A program made the position numbers and the translations under genes. From contig CAMPGT010000044.1 in assembly GCA_946885665.1 (NCBI GenBank), positions 1 to 18,066 of the forward strand: 18,066 bases of DNA. Reading direction: 5' to 3'. The DNA is from an uncultured Chitinophagaceae bacterium. GTDB lineage: Bacteria; Bacteroidota; Bacteroidia; Chitinophagales; Chitinophagaceae. Shown in pieces: positions 1 through 7,184 of the stretch (position 1 is the first letter of the stretch; each line of letters starts with the position of its first letter). The notes under the pieces are model-generated. The model saw nothing but the letters and a program-made list of their open reading frames with translations, was not told where the DNA came from and searched no databases.

Positions 1-32
1 CGCTTCGCGCCACCCCCGCCAGCGGGGGATAC
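1..32 (-). repeat. GC-rich double-hairpin intergenic repeat, copy 1 (cut by window edge)
   Basis: These 32 bases are identical to 13093-13124. They contain a perfect inverted repeat, CCCCCGC-CA-GCGGGGG (13-28), preceded by the remains of a second hairpin whose intact form at 13091-13103 is GGCGC-TTC-GCGCC. On the minus strand the order is CCCCC hairpin, TGG, second hairpin, as in copy 2. The left part of the element lies outside the window. No protein coding is apparent here. Confidence 0.75.
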
Positions 33-44
33 GTTTTGCGATCC

Positions 45-66
45 CTTCGCGGCTTTGCCAGCGGGG
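45..66 (-). repeat. Degenerate copy of the double-hairpin repeat
   Basis: TTCGCG at 46-51 and GCCAGCGGGG at 57-66 match, in the same order, the TTCGCG and GCCAGCGGGG segments of copy 1. The run of C that should form the left arm has been replaced by CTTT, so the hairpin is lost. I read this as a decayed third copy between copies 1 and 2; chance similarity in GC-rich DNA is the alternative. Confidence 0.4.
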
Positions 67-76
67 AGTCTAATTT

Positions 77-125
77 CCCCCTCTGGAGGGGGTGGTCCCG
101 ACGAAGGAGGGACCGGGGGAGGACC
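77..125 (+). repeat. GC-rich double-hairpin intergenic repeat, copy 2
   Basis: This has the same architecture as the other copies but in the opposite orientation and with different stem sequences. The first stem is CCCCCTC-TG-GAGGGGG (77-92), then TGG, then a second stem GGTCCC (94-99) / GGGACC (109-114), then GGGGGAGGAC. The copy at 13084-13124, read on the minus strand, has CCCCCGC-TG-GCGGGGG, TGG, GGCGC/GCGCC and GGGGGTGGAC. The stem changes are compensatory. Confidence 0.7.
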
Positions 126-130
126 AGCAC

Positions 131-167
131 CTAAAAACAGTTTCTCCCCGCACAGGCAGGGAGAAAC
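131..167 (-). terminator. Rho-independent terminator of the leftward T9SS cargo gene
   Basis: A perfect 9-bp stem is formed by GTTTCTCCC (140-148) and GGGAGAAAC (159-167) around a 10-nt loop. Read leftward, the hairpin is followed directly by TGTTTTTAGG, a short T tract. It lies about 40 bases beyond the stop codon at 206-208, in the right orientation to end that transcript. The reverse direction lacks a T tract. Confidence 0.7.
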
Positions 168-205
168 ATCCTTTATCCATGAAAACAGAAACCAACGAAC
201 AAATC

Positions 206-1468
206 TTACCTGTTGATCACCAGTTTGAAAGTTTCAGCGGCACCAGCGGCATCACTAACCCTTACATAATAATTACCGGTGTTGAATTCGCTTACAGCGA
301 GGTTAATGTTACCTGCTCCTGCAGCCTGCTTCACCACCTGTCCGTACTGGTTGATCAACTGTACATTTTTAGAAGCGTTATCCTTCGAAGTGATGATCAC
401 ATAATTAGTGGCGGGATTAGGGAAGATGCTCATCTTAACAGTTCCTGCAACCTTTACCGTTCTGATCGGCGAGAAAGCCGAAGTGCCATCAATGTCAACC
501 ATCTTCAACCTGTAACTTACATTACCGCTTATTTTCAATATATCTGTGTAAGCATACCTGTTCACTACCGAAGAGTTACCCTTAGCCTGCACGCTTCCCA
601 CTTTGCTCCAGCTGATGCCGTCAACACTGCGCTCGATTTCAAAATGCGATGACTTCGCTTCCATATCAGTTGTCCAGGCGATGCTCACTTCGATACCCGA
701 CAGCTTTACATTGAATGCAGAAAGCTTTACAGGAAGAATAGCCGATCCAACAACACCTTTTGTAGTTAAAGAAGAAGGTCCGTAAAGCACCTGCGACTGA
801 CAGCTATTGTTACCTCCACCGCAGTTCAGGTTATTATTAGTTGTGGCGATATTTTTACCGTCACCCTTGTATGAAGACCAGTTGTAGTAGTAATTGTTAT
901 AGCTCGACAATGAAACATAAGAGTTATCATTCGCAACCAGTTTACCGCCATTGAATTTAATGAAGGCGCTGCTGTTCATGGTTCCGTCACCGGCTACCAT
1001 CGAGCTCTGGTTATCAAGTGTGAAGCTCGCGGTGATTTCGACGCTCGAATTATCGAGGAAGTTCATTTTACTGTCATCCATAGTAACCGGAGCCCAAAAA
1101 GTAGCCGACGAGGATCCGTAAAAATTAAATACGCTATTAACGATCTCAAGTTTTCCGGAAGAAATGATGGCCGAACCATTGCCGACGTTCACGGTTGTAT
1201 TGTTAAACTCACCCGGCGACCAGAAAGTGATCGACTGAACAGCCGATACTGTACCGCCGTTAAAGCTTGTGTTCTGAAGATATATATCCTTGTTGATCAC
1301 CAGTGTTGCGCCATCAGCGATATTGATGGTGCAATGTGAGCACTGTGCAGGGATGTCTGCGCTGCTTACCGTTTCATTTTTTGTGATGTTGTAAATATTT
1401 CCCGCTGAAGCAGTGTTAGCAAGAACTGTTGCGGTGATCAGGGCGAAGATGTAGGTTAATGTTTTCAT
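206..1468 (-). CDS. Type IX-secreted surface or extracellular protein with Por sorting tail
   Basis: This is a 420-residue exported protein. Residues 1-22 form a Sec signal peptide (MKTLTYIFALITATVLANTA, then SA). Residues of about 25-240 are rich in Asn, Ser, Thr and Gly with short regular strands, suggesting a beta-helix or beta-solenoid; I recognise no catalytic family. Residues of about 247-342 start LPVKLSAFNVK and include a FEIERSVDG segment, a fibronectin-III-like module common just before the tail in Bacteroidota. Residues of about 346-420 are a type A C-terminal sorting domain, starting IFPNPATNYV and ending FKLVINR, which directs transport across the outer membrane by the type IX machinery. 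It is monocistronic, with its own terminator at 131-167 and a 142-bp gap from the upstream kinase gene. Function beyond secretion is unknown; adhesin or matrix protein is a guess. Confidence 0.85.
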   Translation of the reverse strand: MKTLTYIFALITATVLANTASAGNIYNITKNETVSSADIPAQCSHCTINIADGATLVINKDIYLQNTSFNGGTVSAVQSITFWSPGEFNNTTVNVGNGSAIISSGKLEIVNSVFNFYGSSSATFWAPVTMDDSKMNFLDNSSVEITASFTLDNQSSMVAGDGTMNSSAFIKFNGGKLVANDNSYVSLSSYNNYYYNWSSYKGDGKNIATTNNNLNCGGGNNSCQSQVLYGPSSLTTKGVVGSAILPVKLSAFNVKLSGIEVSIAWTTDMEAKSSHFEIERSVDGISWSKVGSVQAKGNSSVVNRYAYTDILKISGNVSYRLKMVDIDGTSAFSPIRTVKVAGTVKMSIFPNPATNYVIITSKDNASKNVQLINQYGQVVKQAAGAGNINLAVSEFNTGNYYVRVSDAAGAAETFKLVINR

Positions 1469-1610
1469 GGTTTTTTGTCGGATTAGGGACGCACTCCTTA
1501 ATCCAACCCATGTGCCATTAGTTAATCAATTAACCTGCAATGAGTTAAGCATCTGCATACAGGGGAATTCTTCCCTGCCTGGGAGGCAAGTACAATTTTG
1601 GGAGAAATTC
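1469..1610 (-). promoter_or_regulatory. Leader/promoter region of the T9SS cargo gene with inverted repeats
   Basis: This gap lies between the kinase stop and the cargo start. It holds a 14-bp palindrome, GTTAATCAATTAAC (1521-1534), and a second inverted repeat, GGATTAGGG (1480-1488) with CCTTAATCC (1496-1504), the latter about 11 bases upstream of the ATG. Either could be an operator or leader hairpin. No convincing TTG/TAnnTTTG promoter pair was found. Two small overlapping hairpins at 1560-1588 lack a T tract. Confidence 0.3.
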
Positions 1611-2852
1611 TCAGTAAAGGGGGAAGTAAAGATAGAAGGAGCTTCCCTTCCTGGGTTCGCCTTCGGCGCGCATGAATCCCTTGTGGTTTTCCATTATTTT
1701 TTTGCAGATGGCCAGGCCAATACCCGTACCGGCATATTCCTGCCTGGGATGCAACCGCTGGAACATCGAGAAGATGAGGTTTTCATATTCCTGTTCGAAA
1801 CCGATGCCGTTATCCTTCACCACAATTTCCAGGTATTGATCAGCCGTTAGCACGACTGGCGAACTTTTCATCCCTTCCTTCGCTATTTTTTGGGAGGATA
1901 TGGTGATAACGGGAGACCCGCTGGAAAATTTAAGCGCGTTGCTGATGAGGTTGCTGAAAAGCTGGTGCATTTGCAACGGGTGCGCCTTCAGCACGGGCAG
2001 GCCGTTGTAAACGATCTTCGCATTCTTTTCGCGTATCGGCAGCTCGAAATCGGACTCGATACCAGCAAGCACTTCGTTCAGATCGGCATCTTCCCTTAAA
2101 TCCCTTTCCTTAGAAAGACGGCTGTAGTTCAGCACCGAAGTGATGAGTTCCACCATCCTCCTGGCCGACGTGTTGATCTTTTCAAAATATCTCTTAACTA
2201 TCACCTCATCATCCAGGTTCCTTTCGATCACCTCGGTAAATGTCTGGATCTTGCGCATCGGTTCCTGCAAATCGTGGGAAGCGATGTAAGCGAATTGCTC
2301 GAGTTCGCTGTTACGGTTCTCGAGCTCTGCCAGGTATTCCCGCATTTTGTCTTCAGCCTTCTTTTTCTCGGTAAGATCGCGGGTTACCTTCGACAGACCG
2401 ATCACTTCGCCGTTATCGTCGTGAAGCGCGGTGACAACGATGCTTCCCCAGAAGGTGGAGCCGTCTTTCCGAACCCGCCATCCTTCATAGGCCGACTTGC
2501 CTTCCCTAATCACCCTTTCGAGAAGCTTCTCGGGCAATTTGTTGTCGCGGTCCTGGGGTAAGTAAAATATGCGGAAATTCTTGCCGATGATTTCCTCGGC
2601 TTTATACCCCTTTATCTTTTCAGCACCGGTGTTCCAGTTCTGGATGTTACCATTCGTGTCGAGCAGAATAATGGCATAATCCTCGATCTCCGCAATCATT
2701 TTGTGATAGCGTTCTTCGCTCTTGCGCAGCGTCTCATTCCGTTGCTCCAGTTCCCAGGCAAAGCTTCTTAGCTGTTCTTCCGCCTGCCTGGCCTCCGCCA
2801 GCAGGCGTGCGCTATCCGTTGTATTATCCTGTTTCTTCCTCAATTCATCCAT
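1611..2852 (-). CDS. PAS-domain sensor histidine kinase
   Basis: This is a cytoplasmic kinase of 413 residues if it starts at 2852 (MDELRKKQDN). An ATG 42 bases upstream (2894) is in frame but would overlap the response regulator by 32 bases; the internal ATG gives a clean 10-base gap and is preferred. An N-terminal coiled coil (about 12-48) leads into one PAS domain (about 45-165, with NWNTGAEKIKGY and the PAC-type GLSKVTRDLTE). A second coiled coil leads to HisKA with phosphoacceptor H193 in FAYIASHDLQEPMRK. The HATPase domain has the N box (HQLFSNLISNALKF, 296-309), G1 (DNGIGFE, 347-353), F box (IFSMFQRLHP) and G2 (GTGIGLAICKK, 375-385). There are no transmembrane segments, so it likely senses an internal cue through PAS. 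It is cotranscribed with the regulator just upstream, its probable partner. The ligand is unknown. Confidence 0.9.
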   Translation of the reverse strand: MDELRKKQDNTTDSARLLAEARQAEEQLRSFAWELEQRNETLRKSEERYHKMIAEIEDYAIILLDTNGNIQNWNTGAEKIKGYKAEEIIGKNFRIFYLPQDRDNKLPEKLLERVIREGKSAYEGWRVRKDGSTFWGSIVVTALHDDNGEVIGLSKVTRDLTEKKKAEDKMREYLAELENRNSELEQFAYIASHDLQEPMRKIQTFTEVIERNLDDEVIVKRYFEKINTSARRMVELITSVLNYSRLSKERDLREDADLNEVLAGIESDFELPIREKNAKIVYNGLPVLKAHPLQMHQLFSNLISNALKFSSGSPVITISSQKIAKEGMKSSPVVLTADQYLEIVVKDNGIGFEQEYENLIFSMFQRLHPRQEYAGTGIGLAICKKIMENHKGFMRAEGEPRKGSSFYLYFPLY

Positions 2853-2862
2853 ACCACCCAAT

Positions 2863-3294
2863 TTAAGCTGCGACAATCGTAGCCAGTTTTTCAATCAATA
2901 ATCCCAGGCCAGCAGGTTTCACCTGGAAATCTGTGGCGCCTAATTCCCTGCTTGCCTGAACAATCTTTTTGTCGGAAGAGGTCGAGAACATGATAACCTG
3001 GACATCTTTGAGATGGGGGAGCTTGCGTATCTCTGCCAGGCACTGAATGCCATTCATTTTCGGCATGTTGACGTCCAGGAAAATGTAATCAGGTACAAAA
3101 GAAGTGTTTTCCTTCAGTTTTTGAAGCGCTTCGATGCCGCTATTGGCGACCGTGCAGCTAAAGTTCTTATCCACTTCCTGTAAAGCCATTACAAATAGCT
3201 CCTGATCGTCCAGATCGTCATCAATCAAAAAAAATTCACTCTTCTTTTTCACGTATTTAGCTTTCGACCCGAATTTTAGACTGGTGGGGTGCAT
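2863..3294 (-). CDS. Single-domain (CheY/Rcp-like) response regulator
   Basis: This is a 143-residue receiver domain with no output domain. The acidic pocket is at 25-27 (LIDDDLDD), the phosphoacceptor Asp is D74 in FLDVNMPKMNG, the conserved Ser/Thr is in MFSTSS (102-107), and the conserved Lys is K126 in FQVKPAG. About 17 basic residues precede the receiver core. The ATG at 3294 is the only upstream ATG in frame. It comes first in a leftward operon with the PAS kinase 10 bases downstream. Stand-alone receivers of this kind usually pass phosphate on to another protein or regulate their partner kinase by protein contact. The target cannot be read from the window. Confidence 0.9.
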   Translation of the reverse strand: MHPTSLKFGSKAKYVKKKSEFFLIDDDLDDQELFVMALQEVDKNFSCTVANSGIEALQKLKENTSFVPDYIFLDVNMPKMNGIQCLAEIRKLPHLKDVQVIMFSTSSDKKIVQASRELGATDFQVKPAGLGLLIEKLATIVAA

Positions 3295-3365
3295 TAAAAG
3301 TATTAAATTTTTCCCGGATCCCGCCTTAAAACAGTTTTATACGGGTTGATGGAAATCTGTCGGCA

Positions 3366-3395
3366 TTGTAGTAATTTCAGAGGACCATATTTTTT
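3366..3395 (+). promoter_or_regulatory. Candidate Bacteroidota-type promoter of the molybdenum hydroxylase operon
   Basis: TTG at 3366-3368 and TATTTTTT at 3388-3395 are separated by 19 bases. This resembles the -33 TTTG / -7 TAnnTTTG pattern of the Bacteroidota primary sigma factor, with T instead of the final G. It would start transcription about a dozen bases before the ATG at 3415. It lies in the 120-bp divergent gap between the response regulator and the [2Fe-2S] subunit gene. Confidence 0.4.
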
Positions 3396-3414
3396 TACTA
3401 AAACGACCTGTAAA

Positions 3415-3873
3415 ATGCCCAGTTATCAGCTAAAAATCAATGGCCGCACCTACACCGCGAACGTGGCAGAAGATACACCGCTGCTATGGGTGTTGCGCGA
3501 CCATCTCGGCCTGGTAGGCACCAAGTACGGATGTGGAATTGCGCAATGCGGCGCCTGTACGGTGCATGTAAACGGCAATGCAACGCGTTCGTGCCAAATG
3601 CCGGTGTCGGTGCTCGAATCGGCAGAGATCACCACTATCGAGGGACTGTCAGAAAACGGCGACCATCCCGTGCAGCAAGCCTGGGATGAGGTGGACGTGG
3701 CCCAGTGCGGGTACTGCCAGGCGGGACAAATTATGACCGCCGCGGCTTTGCTCAAACAAAAGCCGAATCCCACCGAAGCCGATATCGTCAATACCATGAA
3801 CGGCAACATCTGCCGCTGCGGAACTTACCACCGCATTCGCGAAGCAGTGTTATTAGCCAGCAAAAAAATATAA
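3415..3873 (+). CDS. Molybdenum hydroxylase small subunit, 2x[2Fe-2S] (IorA/CoxS type), enzyme 1
   Basis: This is a 152-residue electron-transfer subunit of a xanthine oxidase-family enzyme. The plant-type ferredoxin domain has C40, C45, C48 and C60 (CGIAQCGACTVHVNG). The helical second-cluster domain has C98 and C101 (QCGYCQAGQ) plus C133 and C135 (NICRCGTY). Length and spacing are standard. An ATG at 3346 would add 23 residues that do not match the family, and the candidate promoter would then fall inside the gene, so 3415 is chosen. It has no signal peptide; it is probably carried to the periplasm bound to the Tat-exported large subunit. It is the first gene of the block, 5 bases before its large subunit. 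The substrate is not determinable. Confidence 0.93.
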   Translation: MPSYQLKINGRTYTANVAEDTPLLWVLRDHLGLVGTKYGCGIAQCGACTVHVNGNATRSCQMPVSVLESAEITTIEGLSENGDHPVQQAWDEVDVAQCGYCQAGQIMTAAALLKQKPNPTEADIVNTMNGNICRCGTYHRIREAVLLASKKI

Positions 3874-3878
3874 ATATT

Positions 3879-6056
3879 ATGTCAGCAACCATTGATACGA
3901 GCCGAAGGGAGTTTCTAAAAATAACTACCCTCAGCACCGGGGGACTTATACTCGGATTTAGCTGGTTCAGCAACGAAGTGAAGGCCGCAACCGTTCAGGC
4001 GGTGGGCGTTACCGGCGACGTTGGCTTCAACAGTTACCTTTCCATTGCGAGCGACGGGGTGATCACCCTGTTCTCCCCAAATCCCGAACTGGGCCAGAAT
4101 ATCATGACGTCGTTCCCGATGATCGTGGCCGAAGAACTCGATGCAGACTGGACAAAAGTGAAGGTGCTGCAGGCGCCTCTCGACGCGTCGAAGTTCGACC
4201 GGCAGGTTACCGGCGGAAGCGGCGCGGTGCCGCACTCGTGGAGATTGCTCAGGAACGCCGGCGCAACGGCGCGGTATATGCTGGTGGCGGCCGCAGCAAA
4301 ACGCTGGAACGTGAGCCCCTCATCGTGTAAAACAGAAAACGGCTTTGTGATCCACACGTCGGGAAAAAAACTCGGCTATGGTGAACTTGCGGCCGATGCG
4401 TGCCAAATAGCCGTTCCGGCAGAAGTGAAATTGAAAGACAGGAAAGATTTCAAGCTGATCGGCACGGCCGTTAAAAATGTTGAAAACAGCAAGATCCATA
4501 CAGGCAAGCCTTTGTTCGGCCTCGATTTTTACCGTGAAGGAATGTTGTATGCGGTGATACAGCGGCCGAAGGCGTTCGGACTGAAGATAAAATCGGTAGA
4601 TGCCGCTGCAGCGAAAGCAATGCCCGGCGTTGTGGATGTGGTCACCTTCAGCAATAATGTGGCGGTGGTGGGAAAATCCACCTGGGAAGTGATGAAAGCA
4701 AGAAAAGAATTGAAAATCGAATATGAAAAGGAAGGCGAACTGGAAAGCACTTCCGACCATAACAAACTTTTCATGACGCTGCTCGACAGCGGCGATGCTA
4801 AGGTGGAAAGAAAAGACGGCGACGTGGAAGCTGCGTTCAAAAACGCAGCAAAGGTCATCAAAAGCGAATACCAATGCCCGTTCCTGCCACACAGCCCGAT
4901 GGAGCCGATGAACTTTTTTGCGCACGTGCGCGAAGACGGCGTTGAGCTGATAGGGCCCACGCAAACGCCGGCGTCATCACGTACGGCCACAGCAAAACTG
5001 CTGAACATCCCGGAAGAGAAGATCACCGTTCAGATGACCCGCCTTGGCGGCGGATTCGGCAGAAGGCTGAAGACCGACTACGCAGTGGAAGCCGCGGAAC
5101 TGTCGAGCATCATCAAGGCGCCCGTGAAAGTAACATGGAGCAAAGAAGACGACATGACGGGGGGAAGCTACCGGCCCGCGGTGCGCTACCGTTTTGAGGC
5201 CGCGCTGGACGACAGAGGAAACCTCACCGGTTACAGGTTGCGCGGTGTAGGCATCAACTCAGGCAACCCCACGCGCCAGGACAATTTTCCTTCGGGCGCT
5301 GTTGAGAATTTACAAATAGAATGGGTGGAACATAAATCGCCCATCACCACAGGAGCGTGGAGGGCACCCATCACAAACTTCCTCGCCTTTGCAGAGCAAT
5401 CGTTTATTGATGAAGTGGCCTTCGCCGCCAAAAAAGATCCTGTTCAATTTCGCCTCGACCTGTTACAGAAAGCAAAAACATCTCCAACGGGTGAACTTGG
5501 TTATGATGCAGACAGGATGATCAGCGCGATTAAGCTTGCAGCAGAAAAAGGCGGATGGGGGAAGAAGAAAGATGTGTTCCAGGGATTCAGCGTTTACTTT
5601 TCACACCGGTCGTATGTTGCACAGGTTGCGGAGGCAGTGATGGAAAAAGGAAAGCCCGTTATCAAAAAAGTGTACGCAGGCGTTGACTGCGGAGAAGTGG
5701 TGAATTTGAGTGGTGCGCGGCAGCAGGTGATGGGAGGTATTGTTGATGGCTTTGGCCATGCAATGTTTGGCAAGTTGTCGTTCAACAACGGAGAGACCGA
5801 ACAAAAAAACTTTGACAGCTACCGCCTTATCCGGATGAAGGAAATACCGGAAGTGGAACCGCATTTCGTGGACAATGGCATCAGTCCCACCGGTCTTGGA
5901 GAACCGGCATTACCACCCACCGGCGGCGCAGTGGCCAATGCCATTTTCAAGGCAACCGGCCAGCGCATCAAAGAACAACCCTTCATGGAACATGAAGTGT
6001 TCTCGACGAAGAAACCGGCTAAGCAGCCCACGATGAAGCAACCGGAAATCAACTGA
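3879..6056 (+). CDS. Molybdopterin-binding large subunit, Tat-exported (IorB-like), enzyme 1
   Basis: This is the 725-residue catalytic subunit of a molybdenum hydroxylase, closest in motif style to the beta subunit of isoquinoline 1-oxidoreductase or related aldehyde oxidases. Start MSATIDTSRREFLK carries a twin-arginine motif (R9-R10) followed by a hydrophobic stretch to about residue 30 (TTLSTGGLILGFSWF), so the folded, cofactor-loaded enzyme is exported to the periplasm. Family signatures include HSPMEPMN, the molybdopterin loop GGGFGRR (390-396), and near the end GLGEPALPPTGGA with E675 as the expected catalytic glutamate. A start at 3705 would overlap nearly all of the small-subunit tail and hide the Tat motif, so it is rejected. 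There is no fused cytochrome. It probably depends on the XdhC-like and MocA-like genes downstream. The substrate (aldehyde or N-heterocycle) is unknown. Confidence 0.92.
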   Translation: MSATIDTSRREFLKITTLSTGGLILGFSWFSNEVKAATVQAVGVTGDVGFNSYLSIASDGVITLFSPNPELGQNIMTSFPMIVAEELDADWTKVKVLQAPLDASKFDRQVTGGSGAVPHSWRLLRNAGATARYMLVAAAAKRWNVSPSSCKTENGFVIHTSGKKLGYGELAADACQIAVPAEVKLKDRKDFKLIGTAVKNVENSKIHTGKPLFGLDFYREGMLYAVIQRPKAFGLKIKSVDAAAAKAMPGVVDVVTFSNNVAVVGKSTWEVMKARKELKIEYEKEGELESTSDHNKLFMTLLDSGDAKVERKDGDVEAAFKNAAKVIKSEYQCPFLPHSPMEPMNFFAHVREDGVELIGPTQTPASSRTATAKLLNIPEEKITVQMTRLGGGFGRRLKTDYAVEAAELSSIIKAPVKVTWSKEDDMTGGSYRPAVRYRFEAALDDRGNLTGYRLRGVGINSGNPTRQDNFPSGAVENLQIEWVEHKSPITTGAWRAPITNFLAFAEQSFIDEVAFAAKKDPVQFRLDLLQKAKTSPTGELGYDADRMISAIKLAAEKGGWGKKKDVFQGFSVYFSHRSYVAQVAEAVMEKGKPVIKKVYAGVDCGEVVNLSGARQQVMGGIVDGFGHAMFGKLSFNNGETEQKNFDSYRLIRMKEIPEVEPHFVDNGISPTGLGEPALPPTGGAVANAIFKATGQRIKEQPFMEHEVFSTKKPAKQPTMKQPEIN

Positions 6057-6068
6057 TTATTTTGAAAT

Positions 6069-7184
6069 GTGAAAGAGATCCGCAACATCATATCGGCATA
6101 CGACGCAGCGGTAACCGCCGGTAAGAAAACGGCACTGGCGACTGTTGTGCATGTGGAAGGTTCGTCGTATCGCCGGCCCGGCGCACGCATGCTCATTGCT
6201 GAAGACGGTACGCTTACCGGCGCCATCAGCGGCGGCTGCCTCGAAGGCGATGCTTTGCGCAAGGCGCTGTTTGCGATCTATGAGAATAAAAATAAGCTCG
6301 TTACCTACGACACCACCGACGAAGATGATGCACGGCTTGGCGTACAGCTCGGCTGCAACGGTATCGTACACATTCTTTTTGAACCACTGAATCATGATGG
6401 CGAAAATCCCGTCGCGCTGCTGAAGGCAGTTACCCACGAACGCAGCGACGCGGCACTGGTAACGTTGTTCTCCCTGAAAAATAAAAATGAACAACCCGGA
6501 ACGGTGTGTGCGGTTGCTGGCAACAACACCACGATGATCGCGGGCATTGCTGCAACCCTGCAGCAGGCCGCAGCGGCCGACACCGCCGCGGCGCTGGCAA
6601 TAAAACAATCATCGATAAAATCGTACGGCGACCTGAACGCATTCATACAGGTGGTTCAACCCACGCTGTCGCTTGTGATATTCGGCGCGGGGAACGATGC
6701 CATGCCCCTCGTGTCGATAGCGAACATTGCAGGGTTCGATACAACGGTAGTGGATGGCCGCCCCACACATGCCACACCAAGAAGATTTCCGATGGCAGAG
6801 CGCGTGGTAGTGATGAAAGCCGAACATGCACTTGCCGATATCACCATTGATAAATTGACGACAGCCGTACTGATGACGCATAATTACCAGTACGACATGA
6901 AAGTGATGGAGCAGTTGCTCGCCACCGAATGTCCGTATATCGGCCTGTTGGGTCCCAAATCAAAATTCGAGCGCATGGCCGCCGACCTGGCCGATAAGGG
7001 TGTTGTCATTGGGCAGGAGGGGCTGGAACGGATTCACTGCCCCGTGGGCCTCGACATTGGCGCAGAAACCGCGGAGGAAATAGCATTATCCATTACTGCC
7101 GAAATAAAAGCGGTAATGGCCGATAAATCGGCGCAATCGCTGAAACACAAACCGGGCCCGATACACCATCGCGAAACATCATGA
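6069..7184 (+). CDS. XdhC/CoxI-family molybdenum cofactor chaperone
   Basis: This is a 371-residue maturation factor. XdhC-type proteins bind molybdenum cofactor, oversee its sulfuration and insert it into xanthine oxidase-family enzymes. The N-terminal XdhC/CoxI domain has VEGSSYRRPGARM (29-41) and GAISGGCLEGD with C57. The C-terminal Rossmann domain has VIFGAGNDAMPL (about 203-214) and ends with the typical HCPVGLDIGAETAEEIALSI. The start is GTG at 6069, 12 bases after the large-subunit gene; an ATG two bases earlier reads ATG-TGA and stops at once, so it cannot be the start. Its stop overlaps the next start by 4 bases (ATGA), implying translational coupling. It presumably serves both hydroxylases that flank it. 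The extra 25-residue polar tail is not a recognised domain. Confidence 0.92.
   Translation: MKEIRNIISAYDAAVTAGKKTALATVVHVEGSSYRRPGARMLIAEDGTLTGAISGGCLEGDALRKALFAIYENKNKLVTYDTTDEDDARLGVQLGCNGIVHILFEPLNHDGENPVALLKAVTHERSDAALVTLFSLKNKNEQPGTVCAVAGNNTTMIAGIAATLQQAAAADTAAALAIKQSSIKSYGDLNAFIQVVQPTLSLVIFGAGNDAMPLVSIANIAGFDTTVVDGRPTHATPRRFPMAERVVVMKAEHALADITIDKLTTAVLMTHNYQYDMKVMEQLLATECPYIGLLGPKSKFERMAADLADKGVVIGQEGLERIHCPVGLDIGAETAEEIALSITAEIKAVMADKSAQSLKHKPGPIHHRETS

Noticed and set aside
92..652. Open frame of 186 codons on the plus strand opposite the T9SS cargo gene
   Set aside because: It begins inside the repeat/terminator region and its sequence has no protein-like domain; it is antisense to a gene with clear signal peptide and sorting tail.
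1560..1588. Overlapping small hairpins (GGGAA/TTCCC and TGCCT/AGGCA) downstream of the kinase gene, considered as a terminator
   Set aside because: Stems are only 5 bp and no T tract follows on the minus strand.
3705..3878. Upstream extension of the enzyme 1 large subunit
   Set aside because: It would overlap the small subunit almost entirely and would bury the Tat motif; ATG 3879 gives a normal signal peptide.
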